Below, piece after piece: positions 38,735-49,530 of a DNA stretch of 64,000 bases. Position numbers and translations under genes: made by a program. The stretch is from Acholoe squamosa (lineage: Eukaryota > Annelida > Polychaeta > Phyllodocida > Polynoidae), in contig OX439038.1 of NCBI GenBank assembly GCA_949317995.1, positions 71,062,659-71,126,658 on the forward strand, given 5' to 3'. Positions within the stretch are counted from its first letter, which is position 1. Every line of letters begins with the position of its first letter. The notes below the pieces were generated by a model, which made no database searches, was not told where the DNA came from, and was given only the letters and a program-made list of their open reading frames with translations.

Positions 38735-39160
38735 TTGTGGAGTGGGGGAAGCTTCATGTTTAGGGCATGAATGTACAGAAAGGCTACATTGGGAGTCTAA
38801 TGAGAAAAGCCTTTCGTGCTAACAAGAGACATTCTGGTGTCATAAGAGGTGATAAACTTCCAGCTCCTGTGGCTTGTGGCAGGTAGGTGTGCAGCTGGTG
38901 GTCAGGACCATGTTGGTCATCTCTCATATGATTCCTTCTCTGTGAACCAACTGTGAGTAATCAAAGCTCATGGTTCAACTGGTCCTGTCTATGGGGCCAG
39001 GCAAATATAAGAACAAAACTTGTCTTTGGAAAAGAAAGAGGACATGCCTGGTAGAGGAACAAAACTTGGTCATTCTCCAGCCATTCATTTCATAGATTTG
39101 ATCAATAGATCAATACTGTATCAGGCACGCAACAGTATTTGAATCTTGTCTAGTACATGA
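38735..39160 (+). repeat. Dispersed repeat, copy 2 (38.8 kb)
   Basis: Diverged partner of the 31-kb copy: GTGGAGTGGGGGAAGCTTCA at the left, CATAAGAGGTGATAAACTTC, GTGAACCAACTGTGAGTAAT, GGGGCCAGGCAAATATAAGA at the right. Class unknown. Confidence 0.65.
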
Positions 39161-39561
39161 GAAAAAAAGGACTGATCGGAGTTGAGGCAGTGCCATGAGA
39201 TTATTGTGTCCTGGAATGCTAAACTAAATCAATCAATCAAGTAGAGCCACTCTAGCCATTTCTGCGTGCCCATCTTCCTCTATATCCATGGACAAGTTTA
39301 CTTGAGTATCGTTCTCTGCTTTCCCCTTTTCCTTGACTTGTCTGGCTTCTTCATCCTCTCGCTGCATACATTAAGATTTTTAAATGGATGTGCCATTTCC
39401 TGTCTGTTTTATTATCTAGCACATCTTCTGAATTCAACATTCTCTATTTGATCAAAGAGAAAGTCTATGTTCAGCAGGGGTCTGGTATCAACCTCTCCCC
39501 AGAAGGGCTTTGGGTGTGCGCAGAAATGAGAGGGTTTTGTATAATAAGGATGAACCAGGTA

Positions 39562-40463
39562 CACTGCAAAAATGGTGTTTAGATTTTAAGCATGTTTAGG
39601 TCTAAACATGTTTAAAACCTAAACATATATGCCAGTTAGGTGTATCATCGACTACACATTTAGGAAAATTACACTTTTATTCTAAATACATAGACATTTT
39701 TGCTAAACATGTTCAGATGTTTAGAGTTTAAACAGTTGAATATGAGGTGTTTAGATTTAAATATCAATATGTTTAGATGCTTGTATGTCAAATTCACACC
39801 AGGTAGCAGCACTACCTCTGAATGAACTATCTGCACACAGTTATAATCACTTCAATTGTTGTGACAAATGTCCCCAAACTCCTTGTTTTTCATATGTCAT
39901 TTCATTAAATGTTATGAAAATAGACACAACAATATAAAATTAACTAAATTAAACTTACACCACCATCATTACCATAAAATAATTTATGAGCTCCATGACT
40001 TACACCTATGCCATGTTATTTTGTAAAGTATAAAGCAATGTCCTTCCTGCCAACCTGTTGTACTTTCTCACGTCTCCTATTCTAATGCAGTGTGTACATA
40101 TATGTGTATATAGCTGTGGCTGACAACTTGGGAGACTTTGCAGTATAAATACCTGCTGATGTCCTCCAGTAAATGAGAAAACAAACAAAAGATATTCCTT
40201 TATTTTTTTAATGGATACATGTCTGCAAATCCTTACTTCCCACCAATCACTTAGACGTCTAAACACAAAAATTCATAAACATCTAAACACAAAAATTTCA
40301 TCGATATCTAACACAAATTTTGAACCTAAACACCTACATTTCTAAACACTTGAGCTAAGCACATTGTTTAGCTAAACATGTTTAGGAAATTAATGTGATT
40401 ATAAAAACGTTGCAAGAATATGTTTAGAATTGTGTTTAGGATCTAAACACTATTTTTGCAGTG
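39562..40463. mobile_element. 902-bp element with CACTGCAAAAAT inverted ends
   Basis: Ends CACTGCAAAAATGGTGTTTA and its inverse (AAACACTATTTTTGCAGTG), flanked by TA on both sides (39560-39561, 40464-40465). The first 230 bp and last 210 bp are filled with short inverted and direct TCTAAACA / TGTTTAGA motifs, a typical subterminal-repeat arrangement. The core (about 39800-40250) has no convincing protein. CACTG ends recall CACTA/Chapaev-type transposons; the TA flanks could equally mean a mariner-type element. Confidence 0.85.
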
Positions 40464-40479
40464 TACTTAACCCTTCAAG

Positions 40480-40735
40480 TGCCTCATGGTGCTTTAATAT
40501 GCATAACCCTTTAGGCATAATGATCCATGAATGTAGCCCTGGTGAGTAGTCTCCCCAGGGCTACATTTATGTAGCCCTGGTGAGTAGTCTCCCCAGGGCT
40601 ACATTTATGCATCACGCCAACCTTTTCAAATTGTATGAAGTGAATGCAACCCTGCCAAGTCTCACCAGGGCTGCATTCATGCATTATTATCATGAAGACA
40701 TGTCAGTATGATACATTAATGCAATATATGTGGCC
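40480..40735. repeat. GATGCAT-family repeats with duplicated TAGCCCTGG hairpin
   Basis: TGTAGCCCTGGTGAGTAGTC then TCCCCAGGGCTACATTTA is present twice in tandem (about 40533-40608). Each copy is itself a hairpin (TGTAGCCCTGG / CCAGGGCTACA). A third, diverged hairpin (TGCAACCCTG / CAGGGCTGCA) follows at about 40645-40675. Confidence 0.8.
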
Positions 40736-41529
40736 CTTAAATGAATCTGAAGGGAATTTGCTGTAAGGTCTTCACTCATACCCACTCCTTGTCAATGGGT
40801 TATTGAGTGCAATGCAGGCCAAAGGTTCACATACCGTGATATCATAGAGGAACTAGTATTTGATGAGAATGAATATATAAGATGGTGTACCATGGGTGGC
40901 ACTAAAGATTGAACGTCTCCTCTGGGAGTTCCATGATAAATGGTACCAATCTCCTGTAGGAAATTTAGGCATCCTTTTTGTTTAGGGCTACTGAAGTATA
41001 GGACCTGTCAAAACAGTTCATGCATTAATGGAGAGATTCTTGTGTCAAAAGCTGAATAAGAATATAAAAAGGTTTAGGAACTCTTTTGTAACTAAAAGAA
41101 GAAAATGACAGGGGTAAAAAAATATAAGAGTCAATGTCCCCGTCATGGTATCACTGATATGGTATCCCCAAATATTCAATGTTAGAATAGTGCCAGGGTA
41201 AGTTGTGCTGTAACATATCATGATTGGTCGAGGAATATAAGCATATTGGCCCATAATATCATAAGGAACTCGGATAGTGGTGGACCAAAAGAATAAATGT
41301 AGGGGAAAGGGTGCTATTTCTTGTTTTCAATTTCATCAGACACAAAATCAAATGGGTAAAAAGTTGTCGTGTTGTCATTCAAAGCTCTCTCCAAATTCTT
41401 CTGCAATTTTCTTGCCTGCAAAGGGCTTTAGGATACATGGCATGTCTTTGTCGGTAAACTGTGAGGCGACACTGGATAAGGGGGGATACTATGTCAAACA
41501 TGTTCAGAAATACACGTAACAATACCAGC

Positions 41530-41735
41530 TATATTAACCCTCTATGGACCAAATGATGCCTCCAGGTCCATATTCCTTTGCCACTGCAATGCGCAAATGC
41601 ACTACTGTTAGGTCAGTTGCCAGTACTGCATTGGTGAATTTTGCCAATGTTAGAGTAGTGAAACAACCTTTTGTGTCGGCTTTATGTAATACATGAATGT
41701 AGCCCTGGCAAGTCATGTTGATGTCTCATAGCAAC
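41530..41735. repeat. GATGCAT-family repeats
   Basis: ACCCTCTATGGACCAAATGA, then CAGTACTGCATTGGTGAATT and TAATACATGAATGTAGCCCT. Lower similarity than the 44-kb cluster. Confidence 0.55.
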
Positions 41736-44104
41736 CAAGGGTTAGAGTGCAAATTTAAAGGGGAAGGGAGAGTATAAATAGGACGGAACACTCAGAAAAT
41801 GGTTTTCTTATTTTCCCCAACTGTCAACCTTTTGAAATCTGGCTGTTCCACTAATATATACCCACCCCCTGTTGTCTGGTCAGTGGTCATTTTATCGAGC
41901 AGCTCCAGCCACCACCCCCAACCCTAATGACTCCAGACAGACCAAACTTCAAACAGGACCCCCTGCAGGGCAATAAAAATTAGCATCTCTGTGTGGAGGC
42001 AACATAAGACCTGCTGGGAGGGCACAGCAGGACTCCAGGTCGTAGGTACACTAACGAAAATTTCCCCTTTAAGCACCATATAAACCATAAAGGGTTAAGA
42101 ACATGGATATACCTTGCAATGCAAAACAGATCTCTCCATGCTCTCAGTGTCACTCTATGTAAAGCCTTCAGGTAAAAACCTGAAGGGAGTGCCCTTATGG
42201 TGCCTTTCAACTGTTTCATCCCCTAGGGCTTCACCCTCCCCAGAATGTACAATCACTTCAAACGATACCGATATTATAAGTCAGTTGCTGTTTTACTCCG
42301 CGATACAAGACCGCACTATACATACTGACATATTCCGACAAATACCCGCCCACAAAATCATCACCGAGTTGAAATTAGGATGCCTGGCATGTTTGAAATG
42401 GACCAAGCTGGGAACAGAAGATCAAATATTGTTGGGGGTGCAAGGTGTTTGATGAAGGCCAAGTTTCAAGTGAGTTGTTTTTGTTGAGGTGTGCACCAAG
42501 GGCTACAGGGGTGTAGTGTATGCACACACAAGATGAGCTGTCTACCAACACGTCTAACTCACAGCTCGCCCGCCAGGGGGAGACACCGGACCCCTATAGC
42601 CCCCACACCCATGGATCCCATCTCCTGAACATCTACCCCCTATTACACAGGTATAGTGCATCTCTCAACTCTTACCTGACAGGTGGAATGAACATCATTG
42701 TCTGGGTAATTTAATTTTAGCACTTCTGAGAATATATTTAAAAAAACAAACATATTCTAATACTAGCCATCATTTCCAAGAAGTTCCATTGGGGACTCCG
42801 ATCCTGAACTCTGATATATCAAACTGAGCAATTATAATGAATGAGTCCCATTCTGGATTCACCAACAACTGACAAACAGACTCTTTCATCACCTCACCCC
42901 TTTCCACCACGTTATAGCTGCTGCTGTCTTCCCTGGTGTGCCAACACTGCACACTCAGCAAAGCCGTGCTTAGCCCAGACCCTGTGAAATCCCCATCATG
43001 TGCCTCACCCTGGAGACGCCTCAATGAAACCATGAAATTACCCCCATCCTTCCTTGATCCATGCACTCACCTGTCTAGGCGCTGGGATTTGTGGAGGGTG
43101 GAAAGTTAGTTGGGGTTTGGGGACATTTCATAAGAGAGGATGGGAAAAGAGAGACGCCCTACTCGTGGTCGATAGGATCTATTTTCCCCTGTGGCGCATT
43201 GTTTTCTATAATTCAAAATGGATATATTGCTCTAAGGGATACTTTGTAAACTAAAGAAATAATTCCCTTCATTTACTGCTGAATTCTTATTAGTCATGAG
43301 TCATGAAGACCAGAGAAAATAGGAGAATGTACAGAGTACCAAGAATTTCATTCAGTCCCATTAGGTCTCAATAAGACAACTACATCCTATAGGCTTCTGA
43401 GCCATAAAGCTAGAAATGGGGCCCAAGTGGAAAATATTTTATATTGTAATTCTGCAAACCCCTGTATATGTAGCTTATCGACTTTGTTGATTTGCTCTAA
43501 AGTGTAAATGTTGTTTGACTTCCTGTTGATGCGTTGAAATGTCCCTAGTCTCTCGGGAGTCGAAATCACCCCCCCCCCAAAAAAAAAATAATAATAAAAG
43601 AAGAAAAATTCTTTGCCTAGGCCAAAAAAAAAAAAAGTTGTGTTTCCAGTAACCCGACCAACCCTAGCAAAACAGGGCAAATTTTTTTTTTTCCTTTTTA
43701 CTTTTGTCATTTGACTCAATTTTGTCTTTCACAATTGTCAAGTATTTCCGTCATTATTTTGCAATGAAATCAAAGAATTTGATACATTCATTGATTTGTG
43801 CCCTAACAATTCCTATACATACGTAGAAAAAAAAGTAAATAAGAAAAAACCGACCTACCGACCCTTCCTTTTCAAGTCATGTTACTGGCCCTATCAGCTA
43901 AAGGCTAACTTAAAGAGTCGGAGAGAATGTCATTTGAGTCTATTCTTGATTGAAGCCATGTCTATATTGTGCATCCAATAGAAAGGCATCGTTAAAAGTA
44001 ATTGCCAAGAGGTATATTCCATTGGGTAGATATGCCTTTACTAGAAGTGGAACAATGACCTGCACCTCATGTCACTGATCAAAATTTAGTTCGGCCTAGT
44101 CTTT

Positions 44105-44465
44105 TAGGGGCGACATTGTGCATTGATGCATTCACTGTTGCCGTCGCGATGCAAGGATGCAGCTGTACTAATTAGCGTAACCCTATAGGCCTGCATCTGT
44201 GCATCATGCCGACCCTGCATGGTTGATGCACTCCCAAAAGGTCAGTATGATGCAACAATACAGTATAAATTACTCGTCAGTGCTACATACATACGTATGT
44301 GCATTCATGCATTATGCCGACCCTACGGGGCTGATATGTCCCCGGAGGGTTGGCATGATGCTCCAATGAAGTGCTGGCGAGCAGACTCGCCAGCACTTCA
44401 TTGGTGCATCATGCCGACCATTATACACTCCTGCATCAGCGCCCCTTAAAGACATCATGCAATCC
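44105..44465. repeat. GATGCAT palindromic repeat cluster with near-perfect hairpin
   Basis: Best example of the family. Left arm 44352-44381 (GGCATGATGCTCCAATGAAG then TGCTGGCGAG) pairs with 44386-44415 at 29 of 30 positions across a 4-base loop. Neighbouring copies within this block share GCATCATGCCGACCCT and GATGCACTCCC. CCCTATAGG / CCTTAAAGG pieces flank the units. Confidence 0.85.
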
Positions 44466-45629
44466 TCAAATGGTGAAATGTAGATTAACCTGACATTCTG
44501 GAAGTGGGAAAGAGCGAGAGAGGGGATGTTTAACTTCCCGAACAAACACTCAGAAGTGAGCAGATATATTCATATTCCTCATCAATAATTCATAAAGATG
44601 AGAATTGTACAGAGAGGAAAAGTGGTGGGCGGTGTTATTTTCGTCAACAGGCAGAATATCAGGTGAAATTGCATACTGTCTGGGAATGTGAGAATTCTCC
44701 AGGGCCATGTTCTTTGTACCTTTTGTTTCTTATTGAGCCACATCTGGAATTCCATTGCTGTCGGTGGTAACCATTACTTTCCTTTCATGATGAAATCAAA
44801 TTGGTGTGTTATATATGAATTGATTCATTGCTGTTTTAGACAAACAGCATGTTAAGATCCTATCCTCGTTTCAACCAACAAAAAAAACTATTTTAGCAAT
44901 TGGTCAATTCTAACGAGTTGGCCAAAATTGATCCAAATGATGAAGGCTTGCTACATACTTGATGCGCTGTCAAAGTTTGGTCAGACACGAAAGAATCGAC
45001 CCACACCTGCTCAAACCTGGTTAATCCGGTTATATCTTTGATTCCGATAGCCAACAAAATGTTACTCAAATAAATAACCCTCTTTTCGTTAATAACATCA
45101 TCCTGCCTCGTAAACATTAAGTTAGCATTACATAAACTGGGGCGGATGGGATTTGCATCTCATAACCTCTTACAAAAGTGGAGACTAATAGAAACCTGTC
45201 TGGAGATTAGGCCTCTCAGTTGCTTGGACCAGTTGTGTGACGTCATCAAAATAGCCTTAAACCCCTCACACTTTTACGCATAAAACATGAAATAAGTAAG
45301 AGATCCACTCAAATTACTCCAAAACTGAATGTAGTACTGTGGCACTCACCAGCACATCACCGTCAAGTGCATACCAGGGGGTGCATATCAGCAACTCCCC
45401 CCGCACGACGTTTAGAAACATAGTAACCTGTTTTAACGCTAAAACGTAAGAATCCAGCGCCCATTAAACATCTGGCATGTGAAAAATGCCTCTGCACTTA
45501 AAATCTAAGGACTCCCATTCTACACCAAAATAAATCTCTTTGCATGATGTGGGCCGCGCGTGCATGGATCCCATTCATCCCCAATGTGATGGGGGAAAAG
45601 TCAGTCACTTTAACTAACCCTCAAATGGC

Positions 45630-46010
45630 TGAAGATTACATTAATGTATCATGTTGTCTCGGTGCATGAAGGGCTTCCCTAGCCCACTTAAAAGGGTCTA
45701 TATCTCCTCTTTCCTATCCCCTCGGATGTGTGTGGTGCACATATGCGCGGGCACCGACACATTCCTCTGTGAAATTGTGTAATGTCGTTCTCGCCATGAA
45801 TATGACCTTAGCTGTCGAAATGGCGTTAAACATCTATTACTCACTCACTCGGTGCATGAATACAGCCTTGGTGGATAACTCGCTTGGACTGCATGTATGC
45901 ATCATTCTGACACTACTGGGTTAATAGACTTCCACAGTGCCATATCATGATGCGTAAATGCAGCCATGTGAGGACGTTATGCACTGTTGTAGCATGCAAT
46001 CTTAGAGGGT
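45630..46010. repeat. GATGCAT-family fragments around SINE copy 2
   Basis: Pieces CGGTGCATGAATACAGCCTT and TGCATGTATGCATCATTCTG follow directly after the SINE tail, and TTAATGTATCATGTTGTC lies before it. The SINE appears inserted into a repeat of this family. Confidence 0.6.
45726..45847 (+). mobile_element. Short SINE with (ACTC)n tail, copy 2
   Basis: About 96% like the copy at 26496 with a shorter ACTC tail. Flanked by CTCGG on both sides (45721-45725, 45848-45852), which is consistent with retroposition by target-primed reverse transcription. Confidence 0.8.
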
Positions 46011-46239
46011 TTATAAAGAAAGGGAAAAAAGCAAGCCACTTAAGTTAATACCAAAGCCTTACATGTGACTTTTGCCCCGTAACAACACTGATTGTAGATA
46101 AATCTCACTGATAACCCCTTGTCATGGCACACGATAGATTACTGACAAAGGTAACCAACACTTTGGGTAGCTGGCACCCTGATTAACTGGTCACTGATTG
46201 AGTGATGTAATTAGAAAGGTTTAATCTGACGTCTTAACC

Positions 46240-46405
46240 CTGTAACGACCTGTAGCCGTCATGGTACATGAATGCAGCTCTGATACAGCACTTGCAGTGC
46301 TGTATCCATGCATCATGCATACCCCAACTACGGTTGATACCTTCTTAAGGGGTCGATATGATGCACCATTGCAGCACACTGCATTTGTGCATCATGGCGA
46401 CCAAA
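46240..46405. repeat. GATGCAT-family repeats
   Basis: ACATGAATGCAGCTCTGATA pairs partly with TGTATCCATGCATCAT, and a second pair (GATATGATGCACCATTGCAG / CTGCATTTGTGCATCATG) follows at 46357-46395. Confidence 0.75.
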
Positions 46406-46661
46406 AGACCATTAATATGGAGGAATAATGTTGCCCAGAACGGTTTTTATTGAGAGTCAATACAGGTTTGTTGTACTGGTGAATAATGATAACCCCCAGG
46501 CTGATAAATACTGACAGTAGGCGCACAATGCCTGAAATTACCTGGTGTATGGATTTCCTGTTTTTCTAACAACAGCATGAAGAGGGGTAGGAACTTCACG
46601 CACATGAGGTGCTGTTTTATAATCTATTTTTGCGACTCCGTTTTTCTCTTGCAGAATTATA

Positions 46662-46727
46662 CATTTTTTTTTTATTTCCTTTTTCGTTTTTTTCCCTTTC
46701 CTTTTTTTTTTGGGGGAGGGGGGGGGA
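46662..46727 (+). repeat. Homopyrimidine tract ending in G run
   Basis: Long T/C stretch, then TTTTTTGGGGGAGGGGGGGG. About 1.5 kb before the middle WDR89 exon. Confidence 0.85.
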
Positions 46728-47985
46728 AGAGGACAATGCCCTTCCATCCACCTTCCCCACTCCTCTTTGAGGTACCATTAGTAAGTAGCTAGCCCTGCAG
46801 TAGAATTCATACATGCAAACTCGTCAGTTTTCTCAAGTTTTCTATGATCTATCAGGTCAATCTTGTGATTCATCCAGATCCAATGAGATATCATTTTAGT
46901 ATTTATATGGGGGGGGGGTGGTCTTAGAAACATTTGTGATACAAGGGTATCAGCCATATACAGAAAGCACCAGAATGAACCATTTGAGTCCTCAAAATTC
47001 AATTTTTAGCGCGGCGACTCTAAGTCCTACTAGTGAGACTTGTAGACTAGTCAATGGTTCAGAGTCGCCACGGTGTAAGGGATAGGGGAGCCCTGATTTC
47101 TATTTTCGTTCACTGTTCTTCTCCTATGGACTATTTTGGCACAATATTGAGGCATTGTTATCAGCATATGTATGTACTAATGGTAGATAACTTATTTTTT
47201 ATGATATATGTTTAGTTTGTGTTTTATGATTAGATTAGACATTTCAGCTCTTGGAGCTCTATGGAAGATTAGCATAAGACAAAATTAAGATTCACCAATA
47301 CATCTCTGTAGGCTTTATCTGATAATTCTGTGGTCTGAAATTGCTGTATATATGTACTAAAGGTTTCATCTCACGGGGTAATGGTACATTTGGATCATAT
47401 ATTCTGTATTTGAAGAAGATATTTACTGTTTAGAATCTCTATAAATCTCTATGGAGAGACAAATGCTAAACTTGGTGTACCCTGTCTACAGAGGGGAGGG
47501 GGTTACCAGTTTGGTGGGGAGGGGGTTGTGACCAGCTGTATGCTGTTGGGGTTGGTAAGACTGCCACACACAACCCTAGTCATTCTGGGGTCCTTGGTGC
47601 ATATGGTTCCGGGTCATTGAACATGCCCACCTCTCCCATTTGTAGTGGTCATCTATGGGCAGGCAGAACTTCTCGCTAGTAGACCTAGTAGTACAAGGCA
47701 GCACAAGAGTTACAGGGTGAGCCAGATGGTACAACCTTTAATTGCCTTTGAAGTTAGCTTTCCTATTATTCTATCACTAGACACAAGATTACAAGTTGCC
47801 GCGCTATGTCTCACAGGTCTATTCTCTATTATTCTATTAAACACTACGGTTTTATTTCTGGGGGACCAGACCCCCCAATTTTCATTATTTGATCACACTT
47901 CTGAGGAAAAATCTCATCACTTTTAAGGGCTCAGTTTCTTTCTCTTCCGGAGTATTAGAGTATTGCCTGAAATCTAAATGAATTA

Positions 47986-48229
47986 CCGTAATCTCTCGCG
48001 TATAAGGCGCAGCTTGCCTATAAGGTGGACCCCCAACTCAGGGAGGCCTGTTTCACGTATAAGGCGCACCTCTGAGGGCAGATTTTTGTTAGTTTAGTAC
48101 TGTTCTATAGTAAAAAATACCCCCCCTATAAGGCGCACCCCAAACTCAAGGCAATGTCCCTCCCACATATAAGACTCAGCATCATTTTGTTTGGCATATA
48201 AGACGCGCCTTATACGTGGGAGATTACGG
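47986..48229. mobile_element. Tc1/mariner-type MITE with CCGTAATC ends, next to WDR89 exon
   Basis: Ends are CCGTAATCTCTCGCGTATAA on the left and its inverse (TTATACGTGGGAGATTACGG) on the right, flanked by TA on both sides (47984-47985, 48230-48231). The inside carries repeated TATAAGGCGCACC motifs on both strands. No protein. TA duplications point to a Tc1/mariner-type source. The right end is 38 bp from the start of the WDR89 exon at 48268. Confidence 0.9.
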
Positions 48230-48267
48230 TAGGGTTGATTAATGACATTTTGATGTTTTGGTTCCAG

Positions 48268-48376
48268 GGGTTCCCTGCACGTTGCAGCATTGGATGATGG
48301 TGAGTTGAAACACCGCCTTTCTCTACAGGACCCTGCGCACAGTGACATAGTCCGCTGTCTCACATATGACAGAAAG
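48268..48376 (+). CDS. WDR89: WDR89-like gene, internal exon (second exon seen)
   Basis: The exon starts after the acceptor GGTTCCAG and ends at the donor AAG|GTAAGG. Its first base completes the lysine codon left open at 27924, and it ends in phase 0. It encodes GSLHVAALDDGELKHRLSLQ followed by DPAHSDIVRCLTYDRK. G-L-H-V-A-A is a typical outer WD strand, and the H-S-D-I-V-R segment is the start of the next WD blade (GHxxxVR in most family members). In vertebrate WDR89 the equivalent sequence reads GG-H-A-A-T-V-R-S-F-C-W. A 244-bp MITE ends 38 bp upstream, so the branch point lies in or next to transposon sequence. The preceding intron is about 20.3 kb. The frame has no stop, and splice sites and phase all agree with the flanking exons. 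Confidence 0.88.
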
Positions 48377-48631
48377 GTAAGGGTTATCTTCTATATTTTC
48401 TACACTTTAAGACAGCATAGTGCATTAATAAAGTATACATTCTTGTTGAGTTTTTTTTGTGCTTATGAAGAAAAGTTTGAAAACTTTAGGATCCTGTGCA
48501 AATTTGTGCCGAAAAGTACGAAAATTTCAGTCAGCCTTAAAAGATTTCATTGAAATAAAAATAATTTTCTATGTAACTACCCTATTTTTTTCTGGCCCCA
48601 TTACCTGAACGTAATAATTATTTTAGGCATA

Positions 48632-48700
48632 ATTTTACCTCGGGAATACTTCCGGTATTTCCGTAACCGATGAGATACGACCGAAGCTGGTCATGTGACG
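48632..48700 (+). repeat. DIRS left inverted terminal repeat
   Basis: About 31 bp (48669-48699) match the reverse complement of 53900-53930 with one mismatch (CATGTGAC versus CACGTGAC). A second block, ATTTTACC then GGGAATAC, is shared farther out, separated by a diverged stretch of similar length. This split similarity suggests the two arms have accumulated differences since insertion, or that the outer parts were never identical, as in other DIRS elements. Confidence 0.85.
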
Positions 48701-48749
48701 ATAGTTTAGATCGAGCGTCCGTGTTTGGCAGACGGTTTGAAACTTCCAG

Positions 48750-49529
48750 GTGAGTTTTTAGTCGTTTTTCACCTTTTTACTGCCCTTGTTTGGGCAGTTT
48801 TTGCCCTATTTCAAGGGTTTTTGTTCTTGTTTTGCTTCTAGCCAAGGTTACGCCGCTGGGGTACCTATTTAGCGCTAGAAAATAAAGTTTTTCTCTCAAA
48901 GACAGTTGTCGTGTCGGCGGGCTGTAGAGAGATCTTACATTTTTACAAATTCCTGGAGGAATTCCGCTGGAATTCTCTCGTTACAGGGATCTTACAGGGG
49001 TTTTTGAGCATTCCCTGATGTTATGGCACCTTTTTGCCTTCAGTTTGCACGGTTTTCGGGCAGTTTTGGTCGATAGCGATCGAAAAAATTCTCCGTTGGG
49101 GCTCGCCGGGCACCAGCGCCGTTGTACCTGCGTACCTAAAGTAGGACTCGCGCAGGAGCTACCTAGAGTACACCTCGGCGAGTTTCGCCATTGTGTTACC
49201 GCTAAGCGGGTCTACTCCAGGTACATGTTCTAGTCCTGCTCTAAGTACATACCGCTCGGCGAGGGTTCGCCGTCTCTTTTTGGCTTTGCTCCAGGTACAT
49301 GTTTTCTAGTCCTGCTCTAAGTACATACCGTTCGGCGCGGGTTCGCCGTTCTTTTTGGCTTTGCTCCAGGTACTTGTTTTCTAGTCCTGCTCTAAGTACA
49401 TACCGTTCGGCGAGGTTTCGCCGTTGTGTTCATTTTGGTTACTTCAGGTACATGCTTTGGCAGGCCTGCTCTAAGTACATACCGCGAATGTCACTAGCCT
49501 ATAATCTTTTATTTCTGGTCTTTTTCCAG
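48750..49529 (+). promoter_or_regulatory. Possible intron in the DIRS 5' leader
   Basis: A consensus donor CCAG|GTGAGT occurs at 48749/48750, and a strong acceptor TCTTTTTCCAG ends at 49529, one base before the GAG start codon at 49531. Splicing would remove the hairpin array and bring the transcript start close to the GAG AUG. This is an inference from splice-site quality only. Confidence 0.4.
49213..49486 (+). repeat. Tandem hairpin repeats in DIRS leader
   Basis: Four copies of CCTGCTCTAAGTACATACCG occur at 49235, 49311, 49386 and 49465, a period of 75-79 bp. The first three units are followed by CGGCG, a short loop and CGCCG (for example CGGCGCGGGTTCGCCG), a small GC-rich stem-loop. The array lies between the left end and the GAG start. 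Its role is unknown; promoter, packaging or reverse-transcription signals are possible but not shown. Confidence 0.8.
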
Positions 49530-49530
49530 G

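Larger units (their letters stand above)
27925..48267 (+). other. WDR89-like intron of about 20.3 kb
   Basis: Sequence between the donor at 27925 and the acceptor ending at 48267. No exon-like open segment with fitting phase was seen inside it. It holds two MITE copies, the ~0.9-kb composite transposon copy, a 902-bp CACTG-ended element, a SINE, an RFX-like tandem repeat and many GATGCAT-family repeats, described separately. Stretches not listed separately (28620-29540, 29600-30580, 31490-33480, 37400-38730, 42090-43550, 46420-46640, 46740-47980) are unassigned; short open frames there show no recognisable domain. Confidence 0.75.

Noticed and set aside
42114-42452. 112-codon open frame as a host gene
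   Set aside because: No domain, no conserved motif, no supporting splice context, and composition like the surrounding intron.
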